A stretch of 64,000 nucleotides of DNA, from NCBI GenBank assembly GCA_036785705.1, contig JAWUZG010000157.1:930001-994000 (forward strand), written 5' to 3'. The position numbers were made by a program, and so were the translations under genes. Below are positions 26,033 to 39,600 of this stretch, piece by piece. How positions within the stretch are numbered: the stretch's first letter is position 1; every line of letters begins with the position of its first letter. A model generated the notes under the pieces. The model had not been told where the DNA came from. It made no database searches and was given only the letters and a program-made list of their open reading frames with translations. Origin of the DNA: Acanthornis magna (lineage: Eukaryota; Chordata; Aves; Passeriformes; Acanthizidae).

Positions 26033-29000
26033 TCACAAGATGCAACTTCTGATAAAATGCCCTTCTGGCACATGAAGGTTGTCTTCTCTTTAACCACCAG
26101 TTATCAAATAAGTAGCTCTATTGGCTCCAGTGATAATAGATCCCTTCATAAACAAGTGGAAAGTCAAAGAATCATTCCGTTTGCTTCACTTAGATCCCTG
26201 TCGTAGAATGTGAGGTTTCTGTTTCCCTGTTGACTGTAGGCTTGGACTATCAGACTAGTCCAAGTTTCTGGTTTCTAAAGGCTTGAGTTCTTCTAGATGC
26301 AAAATGGGAGCAAACTAATATGTCTTCGCAATCTTCCAATGGAGAAAAACTAATTAGGTTCTCATTTCCGTCAATAATCAAAGTTTGTCAAGAAGTTTGA
26401 GGAGAAAAACATGAACTGATCTTCTGTTTGGGTTTGCTCAAGTCCAAACAGATGGAAGGTGATTTTTTCTAGAATTGCTGGAGTTAGGGCTAAACAGCAC
26501 AAAGAAATACCTCTGACAAAAATTGGCAGCCATATGAATTAGATGCTCACAGCTCTCACTGAAGTGCATTTCCAGTGGAGGGCCGAGTCTTGTTCCCCAG
26601 GGAGCTGCTAGCAGTCCCTAAGCAGGTTTTAACTATGAACAGGTTCTATGGGAAAAGACTGGAGCAAAACCAAAACACTGTTGACTTGCGGTCCTGAATT
26701 TAAGAGTGAAAATGATGACCCAGAATACTGCTCACTGCTGGCTGTCCCAGCATATCCCAGCATCTTTGATATGCCAGTCTTCCATTTAGCTGTCACTCCT
26801 ACAGTTAACTATCTTAACAAACTCTGCTTGAGGCTAACCTTTAAGTCTGTTCAGGAGCTTTAGGTAATAAGTGAAAAGCTTTCCCACTTTCCTATCTGTG
26901 AAAGCAGCACTGAGTGAAGAGATGAGACTTCAGCAGCTCTAAACAGCTCATGACCTGGCACTTGAAAACGTTTTTCCTTCGTTTCCTTCCCTCCTTTTTG
27001 TAATAATTGAGTAAAGTTGACTTTAGACAGAATGTTGAAACAGCTGGAGTCATTGCATGATGCTGTGTTTGCCTGGCACTGAGCCGGCTTGGGGAGGTGG
27101 TGGATGAGTTGGCCATACCCCACTGATGTGCAGTTAATGATTTTAATGATTTTAATGATGGGTTTGATAGGCTGAGGTAATAAGTACAACACATCTTTTC
27201 CCTTCTGGACATTATTAGACCTGCAAGATCGATTTTCTCTGATAGAAGGCTAAATGACAGTGTCATAAATTACCTTCAAAAAGAAAACCAAGGTGGCAGT
27301 CCATGTCAAGACAGGTTCTGCACTGCTGTTACCTCATGGATGGCCATCTTTGCTGTCTTTTTAGCTATTAGAGCCTGGATATATCTCAATCTATTAAATC
27401 CACGAAAAAGGATGCTCTTAGATGTGGACATAATAGACTGACAGACTTGATTTATATTTCTGTATGACCACTAACCAGTAAAAGAATTGTGTACATATGT
27501 GGGTGGGGGAAAAAAATATGGTCATAGAATTGAAATGAACAGAGAAGCTCTTCTGGTTTTAATACATCGTTATTTAACCATACCAGTTTGAATTCCTCCA
27601 CAATGAAATGCTTAGATTCTTAAAAAAAAAAAAAAAAAAAAGTTTTTTCATTTCTCCCTGTTGGTGTTTTCCACCTTTATCTTTTGGGTGGATATGAAAA
27701 CACTCACGTCACATATTTATAAATTCTAAAAAGTACATTCTTCTCTGTTTGATAGGATTTTCTGTAGCATGTCTCTAAACTATTTTGATTTATTTTACGT
27801 AATAAAAAGGGAAAGGATAAAAAGTTCTGTTCTGATTACTTTTCTCGGTTTCATACTGCTTCCTGGAGATCACTTATTATTCTGTTTGGTACATGAAGTA
27901 CCAAAGGGTAGGAGTTACAGCTCTGCCCCAAGGAACTTGTAATCTAATTAAAGCATATGAAACTGCATTCTCAGATCTCAGTGGAGCTGTTCCACCTTTC
28001 TTGACTATGTATTTGTTTGCAGTCATCTGAGAACCCAAGTAACAAATCAGAAGCTGTAGTGGATTTGATAATCAGTTACACTTCTCCCCACAAACTACCA
28101 TCACTGCTGTCAAAAGAATTTCTCCTCCTGTTGAAAAGTTTGGGTTTGGGGTCACAGGAGGTCATACTCTCAAAGAGCATCTGCATCCCATGAGATAACA
28201 GCAGCAGTAAAAGCTTGCATTCCTTCCTTTAGGACCCAATAAGGAACTAACAAAAATCTTACAGTCTGCACAGAGAACTTGCAGCAAGTTGAGATTATAA
28301 ATAATATATTTACCAGAACAGCACTGTTGAAAAATGGGTATTTTTGATGGATAGAGTAGCTTATTTAGGATGCTTCTTAGCTGCTTGGATTATTTGTGGG
28401 GGAGGGTATCTGGCATACACAGAGTTGCCATGAGCCCCCATCTGCTGATAGTTCTTGAGTGGCTTTTTAAGCCTTTTTTAAAGCCTTGAATGGCTTTTTT
28501 TAAGCCTTAAGTTCTTTGTTGCACATTCTCACCAGTGCCCTGTGTAAAGGCATCCTAGAGCATGACTTTCTTCTAGACATGGCAACAGTGAGGGGAATGA
28601 CAATGACTGTGCAAAGAGAATTCAAGCATATCTATGTTAAATGCATAAACATTGATCTAATTAAATTTTTTTACATACATACGTACTGCTTATTGGAATT
28701 CATACTACTCTGCTTAACTTCATCAGTCTGCCAGAGTTTGAAACTGCAGCATCAAGTACTTAATGAACAGATTCATGAGTAATCTCTAGAAAGTGCTTAG
28801 AATTAAGGCCAAATCTGAGGAGCTTTGTACTTCTTATGACATTTTTCCCCCTTTGGCTTTCATATTATGGAAGCCATATGAAATCAGCAAGGAGTCTTAC
28901 ATTCATTCTTTGAAGGTATTATAAAATACTGCAAAACAGTGTGCTTGCCTTTTTCTCAGGGTGTGTGATATTTATTTTCTTAGAAACATAAGAGTTGGAT

Positions 29001-29347
29001 TTGGCATCTTTGCTCTATGCTGTAAATCATCATTGCTAGGTAAAGTGTTTAGTCTCTTAATAGTACTACTCAAATCCCTGCTTCTCAAGGGAAAACTTAG
29101 AGAAGCTCTATAAATCTGATGGAATAGAATCAAATCAGGAGATTCAGGGAGCATAAATCAGATAACATTCTGTTGGTATGCAAATAACAATCTTATTGAC
29201 TTATTCTCAGTAAGCATCACAATCCTGAAAATAGGACTTCTGATAAAATGATACTTTGCATTTTCCCTTTCTTCCTTCTCATGTTTCCCCCTAGCAGATA
29301 TTGTTTGAAATTCTGCTAATGTACTGTCTCTGTTTCATATTTTGCAG
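18859..29347 (+). other. Large CDH2-like intron (10.5 kb)
   Basis: The intron is AT-rich with no supported gene. It contains (GATT)9 at 25997-26032, a 20-base poly-A at 27622-27641, a (TTTTAATGAT)3-like tract at about 27131-27160 and several poly-T runs. No LTR with target duplications was recognised. Short open frames on both strands look random. Confidence 0.55.
25997..26032 (+). repeat. (GATT)9 microsatellite
   Basis: Nine perfect GATT tetramers lie in the large CDH2-like intron. Confidence 0.95.
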
Positions 29348-29512
29348 GAGTGTGACTCGAGCCAGCTCCAGCAGCCTGACACTGTGGAACCAGATGTCAT
29401 CAAACCTGTTGGAATCGGACGTCTTGATGAAGGGCCAATCCATGCGGAACCTCAGGATCCAGTCAGATCAGCTGCTCCTCATCCTGGGGACATTGGGGAC
29501 TTCATTAATGAG
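29348..29512 (+). CDS. CDH2-like: CDH2-like exon: cytoplasmic tail
   Basis: The exon has 55 codons, acceptor ttttgcag and donor gtagag. It encodes [18 protein letters not shown] and [18 protein letters not shown]. The p120-binding DYDLSQ, as remembered, reads ECDSSQ, so the conserved Tyr and Leu are lost. RRLDERP reads GRLDEGP and PQYPV reads PQDPV. Such changes in a nearly invariant tail point to relaxed constraint. Confidence 0.88.
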
Positions 29513-32500
29513 GTAGAGGAGTGAAGAGAGTTTCCTCCCAAGATCTGATAAGCTTTTGTATTTTGTTTATTCTACTTCGCATGAGTAGCTGTTATGTTAG
29601 AACATAATAACTTTTTAAAACTTCCTTAGACAATTAAAATTGTCTCGCTAGACAGAAGTAAATATGTTCTTTTAAAATGCAGACAAATTTAATTAACTCA
29701 TTCAAACAGAAAGGGAAGATATATCAATTAACTTCTGTGCATTCGTATTAATTACATTCATAATACATTATCAGCTGCAACCACAATATCTCCAAGCAGG
29801 GTTATGCAATGGGTTCCAAGTAATAAACAGAATAACAAAACTGTAGTATAGCCTAAATTAATTTATTAATTCACAGTAATTTAATAATGGAAGAAGTTCA
29901 TTTTCATTCTCCTCGTACATTACCCTTTGAATCCAGATAATAGTGGAAATTCAGTAACTTCAATAAGACGGAAAGAATTCCATCAAATAGGATTAATGAG
30001 CAGGGCAGCTAAATTAAATGTCATGTAAGTGCTTTTAATACTTGTCTTGTCATAGAGCTTTCAGAGATTTTGCATTATCTTTGATTCTTCAATCTAATAC
30101 ATGTAATTGAGATTCAGACTATACCAGAGTACTCATAGCTCTGAAAGAAATGATCCTCATTATTTCTATCACTGGTTAGTCTTAAATCATTGGTGTTGTG
30201 GTACTTACAATAGAACATGTTGCTTGTGCTTGCTGGTTATAGAAAAAAAAAGCTAACCCAGAATTTACTACTGTTTTTGCTTCCTTCTGTACATGAATTG
30301 TAGTACTTAATTATTTTCTCTGATTTTTTCATATCTTCCTTCTCAGCTAGAGCCGGACACATATTGCAGAGTATTGCAGAACTGTTTCTGCAAACATGTT
30401 TATTCTTGTTTGCCTTGGAGAAAAGTCAGGCTAATATACTAAAGTCTTTTGTGTTAGAAAGCTGCAGAAAATTGAATTTGCCCCTTTTAAGGTGTACAGC
30501 GATACAATTGTCAAAAAACTTAGAAGGGAATTGACTAGCAGGGAATGTACAAATATTCTTGTAAGATATATTTTAAGAGACTCCAGTTTTTTGCATGCCC
30601 TACACTTCTAAATATTGCAGTTATAATTGGTTTCTGGAAAATAGTGAAGGCATGGGACAATAAAAGGCCCACATTGTTGCCCAGGGCATTGTACACACAA
30701 GAACTTCCTTGTGTGTCCATTCAGTAAGAGATTCCCATCCTGTTCTCACACAGCTGTGACCAGACAGTGCCCACCTGGCAGGCAGTTGTGAAGAACACGG
30801 GTTTTTCTTGTTCTCAGAGCAGCTGAGAAGCTCTGCTCTGGAGCAAAGGCAAGGAATGGGTGTGATTCTGCTGGAAAGCCAGAAAGGGCCAGAGGGTTCC
30901 AGCCTCCTACAATTTTTAAATGACTTAGCAAGCTGTTCTTGCAATATTATTTTTCAGTAGGTTGTCGCTCTTGAAGATGATAGCATCAATGTGAACACAT
31001 GGAGCTGAAGAAACAGCACTTGCTGTCATGATTTAACCCAGTGTGTTCATACTGCAGTACACATGAACATGGAGTCGTTTTCTTCCTGCTGTCTATTGTA
31101 TTATATCAGTACCTCCCTTTATGCTTCCCCATGCCATCCACCAAAAAAGAAAGCTTCTCCCAGCTATTTATAGACAGTAAAATAATGTCATTAATGTCAT
31201 TGATTAGGATAATATATGGAAATATATATGAAGTTAAAGAAAACACGGCAATTTTCCTATTCATACACAGTAAAATAATGTCATTAATGTCATTGATTAG
31301 GATAATATATGGAAATATATATGAAGTTAAAGAAAACATGGCAATTTTCCTATTCATACACAGTAAAATAATGTCATTAATGTCATTGATTAGGACAATA
31401 GATGGAAATATGTATGAAGTTAAAGAAAACATGGCAGTTTTTCTATTCATACACAGTAAAATAATGTCATTAATGTCATTGATTAGGATAATATATGGAA
31501 ATATATATGAAGTTAAAGAAAACATGGCAATTTTCCTGTCTGCAAGTTAGCTCAGAATTAATTATATCCTCTGATTGAAAGGAACTTTGTGAGGTAATTT
31601 CTGTGTTTTAAGCGTTATATATTTAGCTTCTCTTCTTCATCTCTTCTTTTTTTCTTAGGATTTCACAGCAAGGTACTATTTTACTGTGGGGCATTCCACC
31701 TAACCCTCTCTCTAGCAAATCGTAGCTACTCAAAGATTTCCATGTTCTGTCTATTTTCCCAGAAGTCTGAGCAAAATGGACATTTTATTTCTCTGAAATA
31801 GCATCATCTTAATTTGTGTTTTATACAAAAAAATTTCCCATGGCAAATGTGATTCTAAAATGCCTCTGGGGTGGGGGTGGGGAATGAGTTTTTCATAGTA
31901 GTATTCACTGTTTCAGTTAAATTTCAAAATTATCAGTGTCTGGAACAGAAACGTTCAGGCTGCACAGGTTTTCACTCTCCAGAAAATTGCACCTGCAGTC
32001 CTGATTAAACCCGTTTAATTAAATTATTAAACCCAAGCAATTTGGTAAGTTTCTCTCAGTTTTACTTGAGGTAAATTGAAGAAATATCTTGAGTAAAGCC
32101 TGTACCAGATGTTTCTTAAGGCAGTTCCTACAGAAGATAAGCTGAGCTGTGGAAACAACATAGCAAGATAAGAAAGAGCAAAGTTCGTATCTCTCTGCAT
32201 CCAATTTCAGTATTATTAGACACAATTCTTCCCTTGGGCATCTCTAACCCAAACCACCCACAAAACTAGCCCAGTCACTAGCTGAGCAGGGAGAGACTGC
32301 CTTGGAATTGTCAGGACTTGGGTAGCAAAGTCTGCATTACCCCCTTGGTTCGAAAAGATTCAACACTTTTGGAGATCAGCCTGATCTTTTGGAGGACTTG
32401 ACCTTATTCCAGGAGATGCTTGTCAGAATGATCTTTTGGGATGCTGGTCCACATGTGGGAATTAATTTAGTCTGTTGAATTCTCGCCAGCACCTCAGACA

Positions 32501-35500
32501 CACAGACAGCATTGTTTGGATTAGCTTCTGAGTTACTCCAGCTTTTGACAAAAAAAGAACTATAGGTCATTGATTTCAAATACTGGAGGGTTCAGCTCCT
32601 ATTGCCAAGGAAGTGTGGGGGTTTTCTTTCTTCGTGTTTTCATTACAGAGTCATAGAAACAAAAGAAAAAGGCCTAGTGGGTCATTTAGGTTTTTTTCCT
32701 TTTAGCAGTGCTCTCTTCTGGTATATTATTCTCTATCTGTCATCCCTTGTATTAAATCTACTTAATGAGACATACCTAAGAGTGTTCTGTAGTGTTCTAG
32801 TGTCTTCTCAGTAGAAAAGTTAGAATTATGATAAAAAGTCATGCATTTTTATAACACAAAGTTGAGATAACATGTACAAAGCTAGAACTGTGTAAAAGGG
32901 GAAGGTTCCAGAGGTGTCTGATAGTCAAAATATGTTTTGCAGGCATAAGCTAAATGACCTCAGGGACTTTCTTGTTTTGTCTGTTTCAATGGATAGATGG
33001 ATCTCTAATTTAAGAGGGGAAGGGAAAAACCTCCTTTTCTTCCAGTCCAGTGTACAAACAAGTCAGTGAAATAAGTCATGTGTTATTAAGAATCCTCTGA
33101 AGACCTCGTTTTCCATTTTGAGCCTTTTAAAGCCTCAATTTAGAGGAGTGTGGAGCATAATTAACATGTAGAATAGTCAGGATTTGCAGGACAGTATAAA
33201 TTAGACCTGTTTGAAGTAGCTTTGTTAATCCTGTTTTCAAGACCCACCTATATTGTCCCTAGAAATCTCAAGCAAGTTACATTGTGGTGGAGAGTTTGTG
33301 GCTAGGAATGTATTTATAATCAATGGAGGACACAGCCTGAGGTAGAGTAAATTTAAGTTGGAAACTAAAGGTCTCGTGCCATGGGGACATGGAGGACCCT
33401 CAATTCATTCTACACAAATGGTTATTGGTACAGTGCATCTCCATGCAGAATGGAGTCCCTCGATGGTTTCTGTTTTCTCTTGTCAAGTCAAAAAATGGTT
33501 CCAGATACAAACCTTTTTTTTTCTTTCCCTGAAGGTCTCTGTTCTTCCTTTCCTTCTTATCAAAAGTCTGCTGAATCTGATTAAGTGGTAGGATTAATGA
33601 AAACGGAAGCATTAGATTTTGTCAAGTTCCATGTTAGTTGAAGATTTGAGGGGTTTGCTTTAATTTGAGAGAAATGAAGAATGCTACCTGTATTAAGGCA
33701 AGTATAACTTAAGGTTACTGTTGTTCCTCAGTCAAGCCACTGTAGTTTCTCCAGTTCTGCCCTTTCTCTCCTCCTCAGTGAAAGCTCTACTGCATATATA
33801 AAAAAGGAAAAAAGTGAGTCTGTCCAAGGTCGCGAGCTGGCCTTTCTATTGCCATGGCTCTTCTGTGACTGCTTGTTGTGCACTCTAGCACATGCAAGGA
33901 AATGTGACAATTCCCTGTCCCAGCAGGTTCCCCTGCTCCTGATGATGTGCCCCCGGAAATTCTGTTGTTGAACAAGCTTCTCACTCTAATAAAAACTTTG
34001 GCTTTTCAGATCAGGAAATTATAAACCAAGTAACTGTAACAACTCTGCTGCTCTGAGGTTCTTGAACACATCTGGCAAAAACTGAGATCTCTTTTCAGAA
34101 GCGACTGACAGCACCTTGGCAGCAAAATCAGTAGAAGCCACTCCCGGCAGCCATTTGTTGCTTTTCCAGTTGTGCTTTACAGCAGGCTGTGTATCCACAC
34201 TGCCTCCACCCACTGAAAGGGACAGCATAATAAACAGAAAAGGTGGCAATGCTGAAACCAAAGGGAGCTTCATCAGCTGCTGTCGCTGCCAGGGCTGTCT
34301 GATTTGCTGTAGAACCCAGCAGCAAAGCGCCGCAGTACACTCGGTGTGCTCAAAGAATTGGCTTAGCAGAGGGAAAGAGAAAAAATCCTATTTCTTTCTC
34401 GTTTTAGTATGTAACTTGCAACACAAATACAGCAGAAATCTTGGTTGTCATTTGAAGAGTGAGACACGAAGTTCAGTCATTACACTGTGAACCAGAAGAT
34501 AGGTGCAAATGTCAGTGTAACTTGTGCTGCGCGGTTGAATCAATACCTCCAAAACAGGACCCGTAGCAACGTTCTCTGAATGAAGTGGATTACACCGCCA
34601 GCACAGCCTTTGAAAAAGTGAATTTGTTAGTGAGATCCTATCTTGTAAGTCAGTAACTCAAAACCAGTTTCCTTTTCTTAAATGCTATCATGATAGCAGC
34701 AGCAAATTGAAAAAAATTACGACTTCCCCTTTGGAAAAACAGATGGAAAGAGGCTGCCTTCTGCCTTGTGATGGATGACTGATAGGTATCAGAATTTCTG
34801 CAGTGATGTAGGAAAATGTTTTGTTCACTGTTTTTTTTTAAAATAAATTGGAATCCCATGGTTGGCTGGCTCTTAGTAGGCAGAACTGCAGGGAAATAAC
34901 ATTTCTTCTCCAAGCTGACTTTCTAAATTACTTTCACATGTGGATACCTGGCATTCATACCTCAGCACTCCTTAACCTCAGCTGGTATTTATTCTCCTTC
35001 CCTGTCCCCTGTGTTCCAAACACATGGGTGTCTGTCACCCCACGCAGGCTTAAGGAAAGATTTAAATCCCATAAGGCCAGTTACTGCCTCGGAAGTAAAG
35101 TTGCCTTTGTGCCTCAGCAGCAGAAAGTAAGAGAAAGCCTTGGAACTGTTTCCCCCTTGGAAGGTGGAGAAAGGGAGTCTTCCAACACTTGCTATTGCCT
35201 TTTCAAAATCTCTCATCTTTTGTGCTTATTATGGCCATCAGGTTAGAAAATTCCAGAGAGAGATAACAAGCATCACCAATTATTCTTATCTCATAATTCA
35301 AAATTGCCCTTTTAACGCAGGCTGTTAATAACCTGCTTGATGTTGTTGTACCACATGAAATGATCATTTCAAGGCCAACTTTTGTTCTTTATTAGAGGTC
35401 ATTAGCTTGATAAATATGCTGGGCTTTTCCACCACTGATCTGGAAATTATTTTAGGTATATTTTGCACAATCCTGAATTGTTTTAGATAGGTAATAAAGA

Positions 35501-36945
35501 ACCAGGATTCACTTCTACCTTATCAATGTCATACGCTTTAGTTAATGGGTTTAGTATGTATATACTCCATAATACATATTTGTAGGAGAAAAATCAGCAT
35601 CTCGTTCCATTTTGTGATACTTGGACTAAACACAACTAAGAGTAAAATGTACTTTCCTAAATCCAGAATCTGTTAAATATTTTGAAGGAGCACACTCACT
35701 CCTTCAAATAAGTGGGAGTATAATAAAGCCATTCTTTAAGTAAATAAACACTAAAAATTAAAAGTAAAACCAGCACAAATAGAACTGGTAAAAGTTAATA
35801 GTCAGCAATTTAAAATCTTAGCACAGCCTTATAGAATTCTGGAAGATACATTATCCCTTGTCAGTGGCTGCCAGAGTAGATCCTATTCAAAGCAGAAGAT
35901 CTTGAAAAAGCATTGCTAATCCCATGGAAGAAACTGTGAGGTTGAAAAAAATACAAATTATAAGAGGGCTTTTTGACTTCAGGCTTCAGCCTTTTATATT
36001 CAACTTGTAAATCTTCCCCAGATAAGCACAGAAAAATTGTCTCATTCTAAAATAAGTTATTCATGCAACTGTTTAGGTTTGGACTTATGTAGGAAAACAG
36101 GGAATGAAGAGGCTTTTCTCTGGAAGAAGTGTGGTTCTTTCCTGGCTTTTCCTCTCCAATTTCCAAGCATTTCCTCCAGTTCAATTTGTGTTGGTTTTAA
36201 TTTGGACTATTCAGCTCCACAGACTGAAAATCTAAAACTGCTGAAGACCCACTATTCGTGTGTTGATAACTTCAGTACTTTGAAATGAGGAAACAAAAAC
36301 GGTCATCATCTTGTATTCAGCTTTGACGTCACTGTGTGTTTTTTCTGAAGAGCAGGTGGATCTCGTGGGTGGCTGTGGCAAAACATAAAAGGCTTAAGAC
36401 AACACACCATAATATTTTTCTCACAGCAGCCTACAGAGGTACATGAGCTTGCAGGACTAACTAAATATGGATTTTGGCACATACAGATGGACTGCAGGCC
36501 AGAAAAGTCAGGGGATATGCTGTTGGCCTTGTGAGATGACTGTTAAAGCGAATCTTTGCAAACATACCTATTTCTCCTTCCTCATTTGTCTGTGTAACCA
36601 TTCCCACATTGCCCATGGTGCAGGTTGTGAGCTGTACATCTTTGAAACTGTTTATTTACTAGCTTTATTCTCAGTGCCATGACTCTATTTTAAGGTTTCC
36701 TTAGGGCTGTAATTGTGGCTACATTTAAAATGTCCAGTGCTGTAATGCTGGAAACCTGGCCATTCTAAAAGGAGTTACAAAAATGTAAATCCTGAGTGGT
36801 TTTTCACTGAATGGCAGAAGAGGAAGAACTTTGTTTTCTCAAGTGGGTGCTTGATAGATAACTGCGCTGCAAATATTCCAGATATGCTTTTGTCTCGCTC
36901 TCAGGTACAGAACTTTATCTTATTTTCTCCCTCTCCTTCTTGCAG
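29513..36945 (+). other. Last CDH2-like intron (7.4 kb)
   Basis: AT-rich intron with one notable structure, the 93-bp tandem repeat at 31174-31540. I see no gene or RNA gene elsewhere in it. Confidence 0.55.
31174..31540 (+). repeat. 93-bp tandem repeat, four copies
   Basis: Units start at 31174, 31267, 31360 and 31453 with the word ACAGTAAAATAATGTCATTA and are nearly identical. The fourth unit fades after about 85 bp. Because 93 is 31 codons, the array stays open on both strands (169 codons on +, 139 on -). The translations are simple repeats with no domain and the array is intronic, so I treat it as a minisatellite, not a gene. Confidence 0.93.
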
Positions 36946-37152
36946 GGACTTAAAGCAGCTGACAATGACCCTACAGCCCCACCCCAGGACTCCCCCTTAG
37001 TCTTTAACTCTGAAGGAAGAGGCTCCACTGCAGGATCCTTGAGCTCTCTTCTCTCCTCAATTCGTGGTGGTGAGCAAGACTATGACTACCTAAATGACTG
37101 GGGCCCATGTGTCAAGAAACTTGTTGAGATGTACTGTGGAGGTGATGACTGA
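36946..37152 (+). CDS. CDH2-like: CDH2-like terminal exon: catenin-binding tail and stop
   Basis: The acceptor is cttcttgcag and the normal stop is TGA at 37150-37152. It encodes [39 protein letters not shown] and the terminus GGDD. The beta-catenin site PYDSLLVFDYEGSGS reads [15 protein letters not shown]. The terminus GPRFKKLADMYGGGDD reads [16 protein letters not shown]. The phospho-serine and tyrosine positions used in catenin binding are damaged. Confidence 0.9.
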   Translation, partial: GLKAADNDPTAPPQDSPLVFNSEGRGSTAGSLSSLLSSIRGGEQDYDYLNDWGPCVKKLVEMYCGGDD

Positions 37153-38418
37153 ACTTCAAAGTGAGCTTTGGTTTTGGACAAGTACAAACATTTCAACTGA
37201 TATTCCCCAAAAGCATCCAGAAGCTAGGCTTTAACTTTGTCGTCTCCTAGCACAAGTGCTTGCTGAAGGCTTTGGCTTAGGCTGCAAACCAATTTGGGCT
37301 CCGTGGAATATCAGTGATCCAATGCTGTTTGGAAAAAAATACTGAGCTCAGTTACACTTGAATTTTACAGCACAGAAGCACTGGGATTTTATGTGCCTTT
37401 TTGTACCTTTTTCAGGTCGGAATTAGTTTTATGTTTAAGGCTTTAATGGTACTGATTTTTGAAATGATGCATTAAAGAAACAAAATATGTTGGGGTGGGG
37501 AGGAGTAAGGTGAAACACAATATACTTCAACATGCTTTTGTTACATCGCATTGCTTTTATTAAAATAAGGAGATTAAAAATAAACCAAAAAATCCTCATG
37601 GAACAATTTTATTATCTGGGAGAGAAGACCATGAGGTGGAACAATGTACATTACTTCTAGTTTTAGATGTTAGAGGACTTTTTTCACTAAAATTCTAAAA
37701 CTTATGCTGCTGGTTGCAAATAAAGGGAGTTTTCATATCACCAGTTTGTAGCAGAATTTTTTTTTTCTTATGCTAGAATGTTAGACACATTTTGGTCTTA
37801 ATCCATGTACACTTTTTGGGTTTTTTTGGTTTTTTTTTTAAAATTTCTAGTATTTTTTTCCGACTTCACAGTAAAAAATGGTATGTGTACGTAATGTTTT
37901 ATTGGCATAGTCTGTGGAGAAGTGCAGAAACTTCAGAATTATTATTTGTATTATTTGGACTATGGATTCAGGTTTTTGCATGTTTATGTCTTTCGTTATA
38001 GATAAAGTATTTACAAAACAGGTTGCAAACAAGTGACATTGATTCAATTGTTGAACTGTAGTTAGAGTACTCATTTTTTTTTTTTTGTTTGTTTGTTTGT
38101 TTGTTTGGGGAGGGAGAAAAGTTCTTAGCACAAAAAAGTTTTACATAATTTGTACCAAAAAAATGGGGGAATGGGAGTTGGCCTGATACTGGGGGCACGA
38201 GAAAATATACAGTATATTTTGGGGGTGGGGAGGGGAGGGGAGGAAGGAGCTTTCAAACTGGAGATACTTCTGAGAACAGCTTTGCCTCTGTATTGTGTAC
38301 CAGAATACAAAAGATACACCTCTGACCCCAACATTCTGAATAAAATGCTAATTTTGGATCTGGTGCCTGCTTTGGCATTTTTTCTTCTACCTGAGCAGCC
38401 CTGACTACAGTAAATAAA
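37153..38418 (+). other. 3' UTR-like region with polyadenylation signals
   Basis: The region after the cadherin stop is AT-rich with AATAAA at 37579, 37719, 38339 and 38413. A (GTTT)n tract lies at about 38083-38106. It is inferred to be the ancestral CDH2 3' UTR. A further AATAAA is at 38721. Confidence 0.6.
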
Positions 38419-39600
38419 ATGTACGCAAAATGTGTTTGAGTGCTGTGAGAAGCTGTGTGCGCTTCTTTAGCATTTCATACTGCTGGACTGGAAACAAGCT
38501 GCATGTAGGAGAAAGCCCAGCACAAATTTGGAAGGCAGGTTCCCAGTAAAAGCGAAGTGATCTGTGCTGGGATTTCTGGGAATTCACAATTTTCAGTTCC
38601 CCACCGATGGCTAGCTCGTTGGTTTAATGTGCATTATCTAAATAATAGAAATTGCATCACTTTTGGCTTATTTCTAGATTGGCAGTTTAATGAGCGTGTG
38701 ATTATGCTGCGGATTGCATAAATAAAAGACATTGCGGATTGTGGCAGTCATCTGCCGCCTGGACTATTTTGTGCTGAAGTGAAGACAAGCCCCTGCTAAC
38801 CTGAATGCACATCAAATCATATCCTTCAAGGAGGTGCTGACAGTCATGGAGCTCTATCAAAAAGCCCCATCAGGAGAGCTGTCATTACTAAACATGTGTC
38901 TGACCTGTTACCATGATTTCCTTGCAAACAAAGCAAGCGTAGTAGGTACAGCAGCTCTGCCTTTGTTCTCTTGCAGCAATCTGCTCAGGTTAATGCCTAC
39001 ATTTACAGACATTAAGGATCTAACTGTGAATAGTGTGAAGCTCAAACTCAGCAGAAACACCACAGTTCCCCAGTGGACAGGGAAGGGAACCAGGCCCTGG
39101 GTGTGGCAGAGCCACCAGGGCCAGCTGGGTGGGCAGCGAGCTCATCTGAGGGGGAAGGTCTTCACTGGTGCCACATCCCTGCTTCCTCAGCACTCACACC
39201 ATAATTTACATCATTCGACTGCGACTTTGGAAGGTAAATCCTGAAATCTAAGTTGGGGAATGTTAGATGCTACATGGGGGGTTGTCTCCACTGTGCTTTT
39301 CATGGCCGCATCTCCTTCCTTCTTGCTTCTGATGAAAGGTAGCAATCCTCTGAGGTTGGGATATACTATTTCAGCCTCTGCACACCTGGCTATCATTTAT
39401 ATTGTTCATTTGCAACTATAACTTAACGCTGTAATAAAGCCTTGATTTTTGGGTAATATGTCAAAGTTATCAACGACCACCTTTAAGCTATTTCCAAATT
39501 CAATTTGTAGTATAAGGAAAAAAGGATGTAGATAGGATGTGGAAAATGAAAATCTGACCAGGCATAGCTATGTAAGGAAAACTTTCATAAAGGGCAAGAT
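38419..39600 (+). other. Spacer after the cadherin copy
   Basis: No gene is recognised. An open frame of 136 codons (38834-39244) has no domain. The base composition is still close to that of the cadherin region; it changes abruptly from about 39.6 kb. Confidence 0.5.

Noticed and set aside
31041..31550. Frames of 169 (+) and 139 (-) codons as genes
   Set aside because: Both are products of the 93-bp tandem repeat and lie in an intron.
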